Below, in pieces: positions 8,686 to 17,078 of a stretch of 52,365 nt of DNA; the first letter of the stretch is position 1; each line of letters opens with the position of its first letter. The DNA is taken from assembly GCA_030057655.1 (NCBI GenBank), contig JASGUQ010000017.1, forward strand, positions 1 to 52,365, written 5' to 3'. The position numbers and the translations under genes are program-made. This DNA comes from Bacillota bacterium. GTDB lineage: Bacteria > Bacillota > Clostridia > Christensenellales > Aristaeellaceae. The notes below the pieces were generated by a model. The model was not told the DNA's origin and searched no databases. It saw only the letters and a list, made by a program, of their open reading frames with translations.

Positions 8686-9708
8686 TCAGTAGTTGGCAGC
8701 GTAAAGATCGTTCCACTTTTTCATGATCTCTTCACGGTTGGTGGTCAGCCAATCCATGTCGCGTTTGACCCATTTGATGTCCTCGCTCTTGGGCAGGTAA
8801 GGGGTGTCATATTTGGCGTTCTTGTTGGTGAAGCGCAAGGTGCCCAGCCGGGTGCCCAGATCGCTTTGACCTTCAGCGCTCATCAAGAAATTGACCAGTG
8901 CCTTTGCGGCGGCTTCGTTCTTGGTTCCTTCAATGATGGCGACACCAAAGGCAAAGGCGGACGCGCCGTTTTCAGGATACTGGATGCGGATTGCGTCAGA
9001 CCCGGCCTTTAGGAGGGTGGAGGCACCATCCTCATAGGTAAGGCCGACCACATATTCTCCATCATTGACGCCCTTGAAGGCAACGGAGGAAGAAGTGCCG
9101 ATGACCATCTTGTTTTTCATCAGGCCTTCCACAATGGCCCAGGCTTCAGGGCTATCGTTTCCGTAAACGGCGAAGATGTTGGACAGGTTGTTCCAGGCAG
9201 AGGAGGAGGAGTTGGGGTCGGCGATGTAGATTTTACCTTCCAGTTTGGGATCCAGCAGGTCTTCATAGGTGCGGATGTCAAGACCCAGTTCCTTTTCCAG
9301 CTCGGTGTTCACGCAGAACACCACCGTGGACAGGTGATCCAGGTTGTAAAAGCCATTACCAGATTTATAGTCATCCATCACTTCGTCTTCATAATCGCTC
9401 AGCCAATGCATAAACAATTCTGTGTTGGTGTCGCCGTCTGAATTGGACAGCGCGCCCCACATGACATCGCCCTGGGGGTTTTCTTTCTCAGAGCGGATAC
9501 GGGCCAGCAATTCGCCGCCGGAACCGTTGACGATCTCGATTTCAACATCGGGATAAACTTCGCCAAAGCTGTCGATCAGGTTGTTGAGGTCGTTATCGGT
9601 CATGGAACTGTACAGCACCAGGCTGCCCGAGACCTCTTCAGCGTTCATGAATGACACGCCGCTCAAGACAAGAACCAGGGTCAGGAACAGGGACAGAAGT
9701 TTCTTCAT
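8686..9708 (-). CDS. ABC transporter substrate-binding protein, ferric-iron/AfuA type
   Basis: A 340-residue periplasmic-type binding protein. It has a signal peptide (MKKLLSLFLTLVLVLSGVSF, cleaved after MNA) and the type II fold seen in FbpA/AfuA/FutA proteins, including LVLYSSMTDNDL near the start, the DVMWGA segment, and the domain-crossing regions. The mature N-terminus shows no lipobox. Start 9708 was chosen over 9735 because GGAGG lies seven bases upstream of that ATG. Members of this family bind Fe3+, phosphorylated sugars, 2-aminoethylphosphonate or polyamines; the substrate is not readable here, and the usual tyrosine pair for Fe3+ was not confirmed. It is the last gene of an operon with a fused permease and an ATPase. 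Confidence 0.82.
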   Translation of the reverse strand: MKKLLSLFLTLVLVLSGVSFMNAEEVSGSLVLYSSMTDNDLNNLIDSFGEVYPDVEIEIVNGSGGELLARIRSEKENPQGDVMWGALSNSDGDTNTELFMHWLSDYEDEVMDDYKSGNGFYNLDHLSTVVFCVNTELEKELGLDIRTYEDLLDPKLEGKIYIADPNSSSSAWNNLSNIFAVYGNDSPEAWAIVEGLMKNKMVIGTSSSVAFKGVNDGEYVVGLTYEDGASTLLKAGSDAIRIQYPENGASAFAFGVAIIEGTKNEAAAKALVNFLMSAEGQSDLGTRLGTLRFTNKNAKYDTPYLPKSEDIKWVKRDMDWLTTNREEIMKKWNDLYAANY

Positions 9709-9761
9709 AAGGGTACCTCCATTTATTTTATTCAAGGCGGCACTTCCGCCAAAGAACCGGG

Positions 9762-11414
9762 TTAAAGCTTGATGTCCTCTGATTTAGACAGCCACAAATA
9801 GACGAGCAAAGATACTGTTGTCAGCGCGGTCAATATGGTGGAGAAGGCCGCAGCCAAACCATAATTGCCTCTGGAAATGGCTACATAGGCGGACATAGTA
9901 AGGGTGATGTTGCGGTTGTTGTAGAGGATGATGGCGCTGGACAGCTCAGTCACAATGGTGATCCAGCTTAAGACTGCGCCTGCCAGGATGCCGTTTGACA
10001 TCATGGGGGTTGTGATCTTTAAAAAAGTCTTGGCTTTGGACGCGCCCAGGGAGATCGCGGCTTCTTCCGTTGATATGGGGATGTTCTGAAGCGTTGCAGT
10101 AACTGATCGAATAGTATAAGGCATCCTTCTGATGACAAGCGCCATAATCATGATGAGCATGGTACCGGTCAAGGCAAAGGGCTGCCTGCCAAACGCGATG
10201 ACCAGGGCAATGCCGATGACGGAGCCGGGCATGATGTAAGGAATCATGGAAACCGTGTCGATCGCGTTGTTTAAAAGACTGCGCCTGCGCACCACCAGGT
10301 AGGCGATGAGGATAGAAAACAGGATGATGATGGCCAGGGTAATGACGCCAAAGAGCAGGGTGTTGTTGATGGAACGCCCCAAAAGACGTTTGCTGGCGCT
10401 GATGAAGTTGCCAAAGGAGTAACCCTCCTTGATAACCCCGCCGTCGATGTTTCGGAAGGAGAGATAGACGATATACAACTGGGGCAAAAAAGCAACGGCG
10501 ATAAGCCCGTAGCAGTACAGGTGCATCAGAAAACCGGAAATGCCCTTCGCCTTCTTCTTGGGGATGGGGTTCATGGCGTTGATCGGAAAGTTATAACGCG
10601 AGGTCAGGTATTTTTGCAGGAAGAAGATGAGCGCTGTGACGATGATGGCAATAACGGAAATGGCCGAAGCAAAGCTATAGTTGGTTCCGGTTTCGCCCAA
10701 ATACTGGTTGTAGATCTCAACCGGGAAGGTGCGATAGCCCTCGCCGATCAAAAGCGGCGTGCCAAAATCGGCAAAAGCTCGCATGAAGACCAGGAGCGCC
10801 GCGGCCAGGATGGTAGGCATAGAGAGCTGCATGATGATTTTGAAAAAGCGTTTTACCCCTGTACAACCCAAATTCTCGGAAGCCTCAAGCAGTGAGTTAT
10901 CGATGTTTTTGAACACGCCGTTCATGTAAATGAAGACCAGTGGGAAGAGTTTTAACGACTGCACCAGCAGGATGCCGTTGAAACCATAGATGCTGCCCAA
11001 GCGAATGCCAAGGGCGTCCTTAAAGAACCTGGTAATGAGTCCGCTTCTTCCCAAAAGCATAATCCATGAATAGGCGCCGATGAAAGGCGCGGACATGGTG
11101 CACAAAATAGCGATGATAAACAGAAACTTAGCGCCCTTAAGACGGTAAAAAAAGTAAAAGTAAGCAAAAGGAATGCCGATAACCAGTGTAACAAAGGTGA
11201 TGGCCACGGTAATGACAAGGCTGTTATAGATGGTCTTAAAATAATAGGGTTCCGAAAAAAACTTCTGGAATTCCGCCAGGGTAAACTGTCCGTCTTTGTC
11301 AATCACTGACTGGCGAAGCACGCCTAGAAGCGGATAGATCAGGATTAGTGAAAATAGCAGCACAAAGAAAAGACTGACCAGTTTCCACATATCGAATTTC
11401 AGGAGTTTTTTCAT
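9762..11414 (-). CDS. ABC transporter permease, fused double-domain (FbpB/ThiP type)
   Basis: A 550-residue membrane protein with about twelve helices, made of two fused permease halves. Each half carries an EAA-like loop that contacts the ATPase: EASENLGCTGVKRFFKIIMQ in the first half and EEAAISLGASKAKTFLKI in the second. This layout is that of iron(III), thiamine and phosphonate-type importers. The ATG at 11414 overlaps the stop of the upstream ATPase by four bases (ATGA), and GGAGG lies ten bases before it. An upstream ATG at 11432 is possible but would deepen the overlap. It works with the binding protein (8686-9708) and the ATPase. Confidence 0.87.
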   Translation of the reverse strand: MKKLLKFDMWKLVSLFFVLLFSLILIYPLLGVLRQSVIDKDGQFTLAEFQKFFSEPYYFKTIYNSLVITVAITFVTLVIGIPFAYFYFFYRLKGAKFLFIIAILCTMSAPFIGAYSWIMLLGRSGLITRFFKDALGIRLGSIYGFNGILLVQSLKLFPLVFIYMNGVFKNIDNSLLEASENLGCTGVKRFFKIIMQLSMPTILAAALLVFMRAFADFGTPLLIGEGYRTFPVEIYNQYLGETGTNYSFASAISVIAIIVTALIFFLQKYLTSRYNFPINAMNPIPKKKAKGISGFLMHLYCYGLIAVAFLPQLYIVYLSFRNIDGGVIKEGYSFGNFISASKRLLGRSINNTLLFGVITLAIIILFSILIAYLVVRRRSLLNNAIDTVSMIPYIMPGSVIGIALVIAFGRQPFALTGTMLIMIMALVIRRMPYTIRSVTATLQNIPISTEEAAISLGASKAKTFLKITTPMMSNGILAGAVLSWITIVTELSSAIILYNNRNITLTMSAYVAISRGNYGLAAAFSTILTALTTVSLLVYLWLSKSEDIKL

Positions 11415-12547
11415 TGCAAGCCCGCCTCCCATCCGTCCTTCAGCCCGTCGTCCACATTTTTAAGCAGGTTTTTGCTGCCGTCCTCTGAGAAAACATTGAT
11501 CTTTTGGACGTTCAGGCGCAAAAAAATCGTGCTGCCCGCGCTGTGCGGGTTGTCAAGGGACGACTCGTTGACCATGATGGCCTCGCTGCCATCAGCCAGT
11601 TTGATAAAGTATTGAGTGGAGGAGCCCAGGAAAACAATGTCCTTTACAGTGGCAGTGAGCGCGTTCTCTTCTTTTTCCTCCAGCACATGGAATTCTTCCG
11701 GCCGTACGGAAATCTGTACCTTCTGCCCGTTTTGAACCTTTTTATCGTCCAGGTTATCGATCTGTGTTACCAGCGCGCCTGTCTTCAGCAGCCATTTTCC
11801 GTCCTTCTTTTCTACCGTTCCGGGGATCAGGTTGCTGCGGCCAATGAAGGTGGCGACAAACACATTGGCTGGGCGCTGATAGATGCGCTGAGGGCTGCCG
11901 ATGTGCTGGATAATACCACCGTCCATGACGGCGATGCGGTCTGAGATGGCCATGGCCTCCTCCTGGTCATGGGTAACATAGATGGTGGTGATACCCACAT
12001 CCCTCTGGAGATGGCGGATGACAGTACGCATCTCCACGCGCAGTTTTGCGTCCAGGTTGGACAGCGGCTCGTCCATTAAGAGCACATTGGGCTGAATAAC
12101 AAGCGCCCTGGCAAGCGCTACACGCTGCTGCTGGCCGCCCGAAAGACGGTGGGGCATGCGATCCGCCAAAGTATCAATCTGCATAAGTTCCAGGAATTTG
12201 TCCGTTTGGGTTTTGAGTTCCTGTTTGGGAAAGTTGTTGTTTTTCAGCCCGAACTCCACGTTTTTACGTACGGTCATGTGGGGGAAGATGGCATAATTTT
12301 GGAAAACCATCCCGATGCTGCGCTTGGAAGGAGAAAGGTCGTTGATGCGTTTGTCGTTAAAGTAAAAATCACCCTCGTCAATGGTGTTAAACCCAGCGAT
12401 CATCCTTAAAAGCGTGGTTTTTCCGCAGCCGGAAGGCCCAAGCAGTGTGAAAAATTCACCTGGTTTCACCTTTAGATCCAGGTTTTTGATAACGACCTGT
12501 TGACCGTATTTTTTGACGGCGTTTCTGATGGTGATGCTGACGCTCAT
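11411..12547 (-). CDS. ABC transporter ATP-binding protein (PotA/FbpC type) with TOBE domain
   Basis: A 378-residue import ATPase. Motifs are Walker A GPSGCGKTT near residue 37, the Q-loop in GMVFQNYAIFPHMTV, signature LSGGQQQR near 137, Walker B VLLMDEPLSNLD and the switch histidine in YVTHDQEEAM. Residues after about 240 form a TOBE-like regulatory domain (SVRPEEFHVL, VKDIVFLGSSTQYFI). It is the first gene of the operon; the ATG at 12547 is preceded by GAGAGGG. It energises uptake through the fused permease. The exact substrate is unknown. Confidence 0.88.
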   Translation of the reverse strand: MSVSITIRNAVKKYGQQVVIKNLDLKVKPGEFFTLLGPSGCGKTTLLRMIAGFNTIDEGDFYFNDKRINDLSPSKRSIGMVFQNYAIFPHMTVRKNVEFGLKNNNFPKQELKTQTDKFLELMQIDTLADRMPHRLSGGQQQRVALARALVIQPNVLLMDEPLSNLDAKLRVEMRTVIRHLQRDVGITTIYVTHDQEEAMAISDRIAVMDGGIIQHIGSPQRIYQRPANVFVATFIGRSNLIPGTVEKKDGKWLLKTGALVTQIDNLDDKKVQNGQKVQISVRPEEFHVLEEKEENALTATVKDIVFLGSSTQYFIKLADGSEAIMVNESSLDNPHSAGSTIFLRLNVQKINVFSEDGSKNLLKNVDDGLKDGWEAGLQ

Positions 12548-12698
12548 GGCTGCCCTCTCTTTACTTTGTCTTTACAATTAAGAACTGGCAGATCCCGTAG
12601 TTCAAGATCGTTTCCAGTTTTTCTAAAAATCCAATATCCCTTATAACACAACAAAAACCCTGTGTTTTCAGCAGATTTTATTCTTTCGCTGTCGCCTT

Positions 12699-12727
12699 AG
12701 TATAGTCAGGCAATATAAGGATGTCAA
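12699..12727 (-). promoter_or_regulatory. Sigma-A promoter of the ferric-type ABC operon
   Basis: On the minus strand TTGACA (12722-12727) and TATACT (12699-12704) are spaced by exactly 17 bases. This leaves a leader of about 145 bases before the ATPase start at 12547. The leader contains an AACACA/TGTGTT inverted repeat (12645-12666). No named riboswitch was recognised in it. Confidence 0.7.
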
Positions 12728-12861
12728 TTCTTTTTACGCAAGTTTTTTACATGGAATTTACATTTCAGCAAAAACCTTCGGTTTCCTTATCTGAATATGT
12801 TGTAAAAAACCCAGATCCCATCAAAACATTTTCTTAAGAAGAAACAATAACCAATTATATC

Positions 12862-12890
12862 TTGACACAGCATCCATCCCGCCCTACAAT
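12862..12890 (+). promoter_or_regulatory. Sigma-A promoter of the marR-ABC exporter operon
   Basis: TTGACA (12862-12867), a 17-base spacer and TACAAT (12885-12890) form a near-consensus promoter. The predicted start point (about 12897) falls inside the long palindrome at 12892-12922, which is where a repressor operator would be expected. Confidence 0.75.
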
Positions 12891-12891
12891 T

Positions 12892-12922
12892 CGTTGCGTC
12901 CGCAATCATTGCGGTCACAACG
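12892..12922 (+). promoter_or_regulatory. 31-bp near-perfect palindrome at the start site: probable MarR operator (or attenuator)
   Basis: Outer arms CGTTG (12892-12896) and CAACG (12918-12922) and inner arms CCGCAAT (12900-12906) and ATTGCGG (12908-12914) are perfectly complementary around a central C. Only two base pairs in between fail to match. It begins two bases after the -10 box, as expected for an autoregulatory MarR-family site. Seven T follow at 12923, so the same sequence could also act as an intrinsic terminator if transcription began upstream of it. Confidence 0.6.
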
Positions 12923-12955
12923 TTTTTTTGATTAAACCACCCTATTGTTCTTTTG

Positions 12956-12989
12956 CTCCTTTTCTTTCAAAGAAAAGGAGGGTCCCTCC
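12956..12989 (+). promoter_or_regulatory. Overlapping alternative hairpins in the marR leader
   Basis: Perfect 12-base arms (12956-12967 and 12969-12980) around a single C form one hairpin. The GGAGGG at 12977-12982 can instead pair with CCCTCC (12984-12989). The GGAG shared by both means the two structures exclude each other. The real ribosome-binding site (AGGAGG at 13021) lies just downstream. Confidence 0.4.
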
Positions 12990-13030
12990 CCCCTCTTACC
13001 AAAACCGCTTTTGCCCAAAAAGGAGGCCCC

Positions 13031-13468
13031 ATGCCCGCCATTACCAGAGACCTGAACGTTATCGCCCGCTGCGGGATGCAGTTTCGCGGGGAACACATGA
13101 AAAAACTGTCTTTAACCGCCGCGCAGGCGCCCTTTATCCTGCACATCGTGGCCCTGCCGGGGCAATCCCAGGAGGAACTGGCCGGCAGGCTGCATCTCAA
13201 CCCCTCCAACGTGGCCAGGCAGCTGTCCCAATTGGAGAACCTGGGGTTTATCACCCGCTGCGCAAAGGCGGACGACAAAAGGCAGCTGGCCGTTTTCCCG
13301 ACGAACAAGGCGGTGCAAACAGCCCCCCTGGTGCGCGAGATCAACGCGCTCTGGCATGACTACCTGACCCAGGAGATGGCTGAAGAAGAAAAGGCAGCGC
13401 TTGAAACCCTGCTTGAAAAGGTCCGCAAGCGCGCCGTGATCTGGGACAGCGGGCGGAAGCCCGGCTGA
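13031..13468 (+). CDS. MarR-family transcriptional regulator
   Basis: A 145-residue winged-helix regulator. The DNA-binding region is near residues 45-100, with the helix-turn-helix QEELAGRLHLNPSNVARQLSQLENLGFI and the wing ITRCAKADDKRQLAVFPTNKA, both typical of MarR. The long C-terminal helix (YLTQEMAEEEKAALETLLEKV) serves in dimerisation. The start at 13031 follows AGGAGG with a four-base spacer; frames open further upstream lack this. It is the first gene of an operon with two ABC exporter half-transporters. It probably represses its own operon until a toxic ligand is bound, and the palindrome at the promoter fits that role. The ligand is unknown. Confidence 0.88.
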   Translation: MPAITRDLNVIARCGMQFRGEHMKKLSLTAAQAPFILHIVALPGQSQEELAGRLHLNPSNVARQLSQLENLGFITRCAKADDKRQLAVFPTNKAVQTAPLVREINALWHDYLTQEMAEEEKAALETLLEKVRKRAVIWDSGRKPG

Positions 13469-13523
13469 GCGCATACAGCCCATTTTATGCTGTTTCAAAA
13501 CCATCTGAAGCTTTGAGGTCAAA

Positions 13524-15260
13524 ATGAAAACCATCCTGAACTACCTTCGCCCCCACACCCTGGCGCTGACCTGGACGATGATCGTCAAGTTCATCGCGTC
13601 CATGCTGGACCTGCTGATTCCTTTCATCCTGGCCATTATTTTAGACGAGGTGGTGCCGCAAAAGGACGCGCGGCTGATCTACCTCTGGGGCGGCGGGATG
13701 GCGCTTTGCGCCGTGCTGTCCATCACCTTCAACGTCTACGCCAACCGCCTGGCCGCCATCACCTCCGGCAAGGTCACAAGGAGCTTGCGGCACGATTTGT
13801 TCAAAAAGCTTGGCGAACTCTCCATGAGCCAGTTTGACCGCATCAGCCTTTCCTCCGCCGTCTCCCGCCTGACGACCGATACCTACAACATCAACGTCTT
13901 CTTAAACCGCACCCAGAGAATGGGCGTGCGCGCGCCCATCCTTTTGATCGGCGGGCTGATTTTGACCAGCATCCTGGATCTGCGGCTGACGCTGATCCTC
14001 TTTTTGACCCTGCCGGTCATCTCCTTCATCATCTACACGGTTACCAAAAAATCCGTGCCCCTGTACGACCGCCAGCAGACCATCCTGGACAAGATGGTGC
14101 GCGTGCTGCAGGAGAACATCGTGGGCGTCAGGGTCATCAAGGCGCTGTCCAAAACGAACTATGAAATGGAGCGCTTTGACAGCGTCAATCAGGAGCTGTC
14201 AGAGACCAGCCGCAAGGCCGGCAGCGTGGTCGCCCTGTCCAACCCCCTAAGCTCCCTCACCCTGAACCTGGGCTTGTCCATGGTGGTGCTGGCGGGCGCT
14301 TTCCTGGTCAACCGCGGGCTGTCCCGCCCGGGCAGCATCATCGCCTTTTTAAACTATTTCACCATCATTTCAGGGGCTATGATGGGCATCACCCGCATTT
14401 TCATCATGTCCAGCAAGGGCATCGCTTCCGCAAAGCGCATTGAGGAAGTGCTGATAATGGAAAACGACCAGCCGGTGCTTGAGGAAACGGAAAGGTCTGA
14501 CAGCCCCGCCCACATTGCTTTTGAAAATGTGTCCTTCTCCTACAACGGCATTGAGAACAACCTGGAGGACATCTCCTTCTCGCTTCAAAAAGGGCAGACC
14601 CTGGGCGTCATCGGCGCGACGGGCAGCGGAAAGACCACCCTGGCCAGCCTGCTGCTGCGGCTGTATGACGTCACTTCCGGCAGCATCAAAATCAACGGCC
14701 GGGACATCCGGGAGATCCCGCCTGAAACGCTCTCCAAAAACACCGGCGTCGCCTTCCAGAGCGACTTCATCATGGCAGCCACGATCAAAGAGAACATCGC
14801 CTATTTCCGCGACATTGACGAGGAAAAGATCCAAAAAGCGGCCAGGGACGCCCAGGCGGAGGACTTTATCCTGGCGACCAAAGGCCAGTATGACCACGAG
14901 GTCGAGGCCCGGGGCAACAACCTGTCAGGCGGGCAAAAGCAGCGCCTGCTGATCGCGAGGGCCCTGGCCGGGCAGCCGGATCTGCTGATCCTGGACGATG
15001 CCTCCTCCGCCCTGGACTACAGGACGGACGCGAACCTGAGAAAGGCCCTGTCCCAGTCATACGCCGATACCACCAAGATCATCATCGCCCAGCGGGTCTC
15101 CTCCATCATGGGGGCCGACCTGATCCTGGTGCTGGACGACGGGAAGGTCATCGGGAAAGGCAGGCATCAGGAGCTGATGAAGGCCTGCCCGGCTTACCGT
15201 GAAATTGCCGTAACGCAGATGGACGCGATGGCGGAAGTGGAGGCAGAACATGAGCAATAG
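13524..15260 (+). CDS. Heterodimeric ABC exporter half, degenerate-site subunit (TM287/BmrC-like)
   Basis: A 578-residue half-transporter with six membrane helices (residues 15-300) followed by an ATPase domain. Walker A GATGSGKTT is near residue 363 and the canonical signature LSGGQKQR near 466. Walker B is LLILDDASSALD, with Asp in place of the catalytic Glu, and the switch histidine is replaced by Gln (IIAQRVSS, near 522). These two changes mark the subunit that carries the non-hydrolysing site of asymmetric exporters. It starts 55 bases after marR and its end overlaps the partner gene by 11 bases. It likely exports drugs, peptides or lipids under MarR control; the substrate is not evident. 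Confidence 0.9.
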   Translation: MKTILNYLRPHTLALTWTMIVKFIASMLDLLIPFILAIILDEVVPQKDARLIYLWGGGMALCAVLSITFNVYANRLAAITSGKVTRSLRHDLFKKLGELSMSQFDRISLSSAVSRLTTDTYNINVFLNRTQRMGVRAPILLIGGLILTSILDLRLTLILFLTLPVISFIIYTVTKKSVPLYDRQQTILDKMVRVLQENIVGVRVIKALSKTNYEMERFDSVNQELSETSRKAGSVVALSNPLSSLTLNLGLSMVVLAGAFLVNRGLSRPGSIIAFLNYFTIISGAMMGITRIFIMSSKGIASAKRIEEVLIMENDQPVLEETERSDSPAHIAFENVSFSYNGIENNLEDISFSLQKGQTLGVIGATGSGKTTLASLLLRLYDVTSGSIKINGRDIREIPPETLSKNTGVAFQSDFIMAATIKENIAYFRDIDEEKIQKAARDAQAEDFILATKGQYDHEVEARGNNLSGGQKQRLLIARALAGQPDLLILDDASSALDYRTDANLRKALSQSYADTTKIIIAQRVSSIMGADLILVLDDGKVIGKGRHQELMKACPAYREIAVTQMDAMAEVEAEHEQ

Positions 15261-17073
15261 GATCAGGGGCGGCAGAATGACCCGCCAGGAAACCAGCGGC
15301 GATATGCGCCTGCTCTCCCCCGTGCGCATGCCCAGAAAGCAGATTTTAAAGCGCCTGTGGCAGTATCTGGGCAGGAACCGCGCCCTGTTGCTTTTGGCCA
15401 TGCTGCTGACCTTCCTGTCCAGCTCCGTCGCGCTGGTGGGGCCCAAGCTGTCCGGCCTCGCCATTGACGCGATCGGCCTTGGAAAAGGGCAGGCGGATTT
15501 AAAAACAGTGGCCTATTATGTGGCGCTGATGGCGGCCTGCTACCTTCTTTCCGCACTGTTTTCCTTCCTGTTGACCCGCACCACCCTGCGCATGACCCGC
15601 AACATCGTCTACCGCATGCGCAAGGATGTGTTTGACAAATTGGCTCACCTGCCCGTCAATTTCTTTGATAAATACCAGACCGGGGAGATCATCTCCGTGG
15701 TCAGTTATGATATCGACACGGTGAACGAGAGCCTTTCGACCGACTTTCTGCAGATCATCCAAAGCACGGTCACGGTGCTGGTTTCCCTGATGATGATGCT
15801 GTCCATTGAGCCGGCCCTGACCCTGGTTTTTCTGGTCACGGTGCCGCTGACCGCCGTTTACACCCGGTGGATCACGGGCCGCACCCGGCCGCTCTTCCGC
15901 AAGCGCAGCCAGAAGCTGGGCGAGCTCAACGGGCTGATGGAAGAGATGATGGGCGGCAAGAAAACCACTAGGGCCTATGGCCGGGAACAGGAAGTGCTTG
16001 AAACCTTTGACAGGAAAAACGAGGAGGCAGTGGAGGCCTACACCAAAAGCGAATACTACGGCACCATGATCGGCCCCTCCGTCGGCTTTATCAACAACAT
16101 CTCCCTTGCCCTGATCTCCGTCTTTGGCGCGATCCTGTTTTTAAACGGACAGGTCGGCCTGGGCGACATCTCCTCCTTTGTGCAGTATTCCAGGCGCTTT
16201 TCAGGCCCCATCAACGAACTTGCCAGCATCATCGGGGAACTGCAGTCCGCCTTTTCAGCGGCGGAGCGCGTGTTTAAGCTGATCGACGCGAAGCCGGAGA
16301 AAGAGGACGCAAAAGACGCCAAAAACCTAAAAGACGTGAAGGGCGAGGTGCAGGCCCAGCATGTGGACTTCAGCTACTTAAAGGGCGTGCCGGTTCTGAC
16401 CGACTTCAACTTAAAGGCGGAGCCCGGCCAGCTGATCGCCATCGCGGGCCCGACCGGCGCAGGCAAAACCACGCTGGTCAACCTGCTGATGCGCTTTTAC
16501 GATGTGGATGCGGGCAGCATCCTGGTGGACGGGCAGGACATCTATCAGGTGACCCGCGACAGCCTAAGAAGCGCCTACACCATGGTGCTGCAGGACACCT
16601 GGCTGTTTTACGGCACCATCTTTGAAAACCTGGCCTACGCCAAGCCAGAGGCGAGCAGGGAAGAGGTGGAGGCCGCGGCGAAAGCCGCGATGATCCACTC
16701 CTTTATCACCAAACTGCCCAAGGGCTATGACACCCTGATCGGGGATGACGGGGTGAACATCTCAAAGGGCCAAAAGCAATTGATCACCATCGCCCGGGCC
16801 ATGCTCTCAGACGCCAGAATGCTGATTTTGGACGAGGCCACCAGCAACGTGGACACCCAGACGGAGCAGAAGATCCAGCTAGCCATGCGCAAACTGATGC
16901 AGGGGCGCACCGCCTTTGTGATTGCCCACCGTTTGTCCACCATCCGCTCGGCTGACAACATCCTGGTGGTGAACAAGGGCAGCATCGTGGAGCAGGGCAG
17001 GCACGAGGAACTGATGAAAAAAGGAGGCTTTTACGCCTCCATGTATCACGCGCAGTTTGAGACCTACGCCTAA
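15250..17073 (+). CDS. Heterodimeric ABC exporter half, catalytic subunit (TM288/BmrD-like)
   Basis: A 607-residue half-transporter. A 30-residue N-terminal extension precedes six membrane helices and an ATPase domain. Walker A GPTGAGKTT is near residue 399, Walker B MLILDEATSNVD carries the catalytic Glu, and the switch histidine is present (IAHRLST, near 559). Its signature is ISKGQ instead of LSGGQ (near 503). This is the complementary change expected in the partner of a degenerate-site subunit: the intact signature of the first protein pairs with the intact Walker motifs of this one. ATG 15250 follows GGAGG by six bases and overlaps the upstream gene by 11 bases. Confidence 0.9.
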   Translation: MSNRIRGGRMTRQETSGDMRLLSPVRMPRKQILKRLWQYLGRNRALLLLAMLLTFLSSSVALVGPKLSGLAIDAIGLGKGQADLKTVAYYVALMAACYLLSALFSFLLTRTTLRMTRNIVYRMRKDVFDKLAHLPVNFFDKYQTGEIISVVSYDIDTVNESLSTDFLQIIQSTVTVLVSLMMMLSIEPALTLVFLVTVPLTAVYTRWITGRTRPLFRKRSQKLGELNGLMEEMMGGKKTTRAYGREQEVLETFDRKNEEAVEAYTKSEYYGTMIGPSVGFINNISLALISVFGAILFLNGQVGLGDISSFVQYSRRFSGPINELASIIGELQSAFSAAERVFKLIDAKPEKEDAKDAKNLKDVKGEVQAQHVDFSYLKGVPVLTDFNLKAEPGQLIAIAGPTGAGKTTLVNLLMRFYDVDAGSILVDGQDIYQVTRDSLRSAYTMVLQDTWLFYGTIFENLAYAKPEASREEVEAAAKAAMIHSFITKLPKGYDTLIGDDGVNISKGQKQLITIARAMLSDARMLILDEATSNVDTQTEQKIQLAMRKLMQGRTAFVIAHRLSTIRSADNILVVNKGSIVEQGRHEELMKKGGFYASMYHAQFETYA

Positions 17074-17078
17074 TAAAA

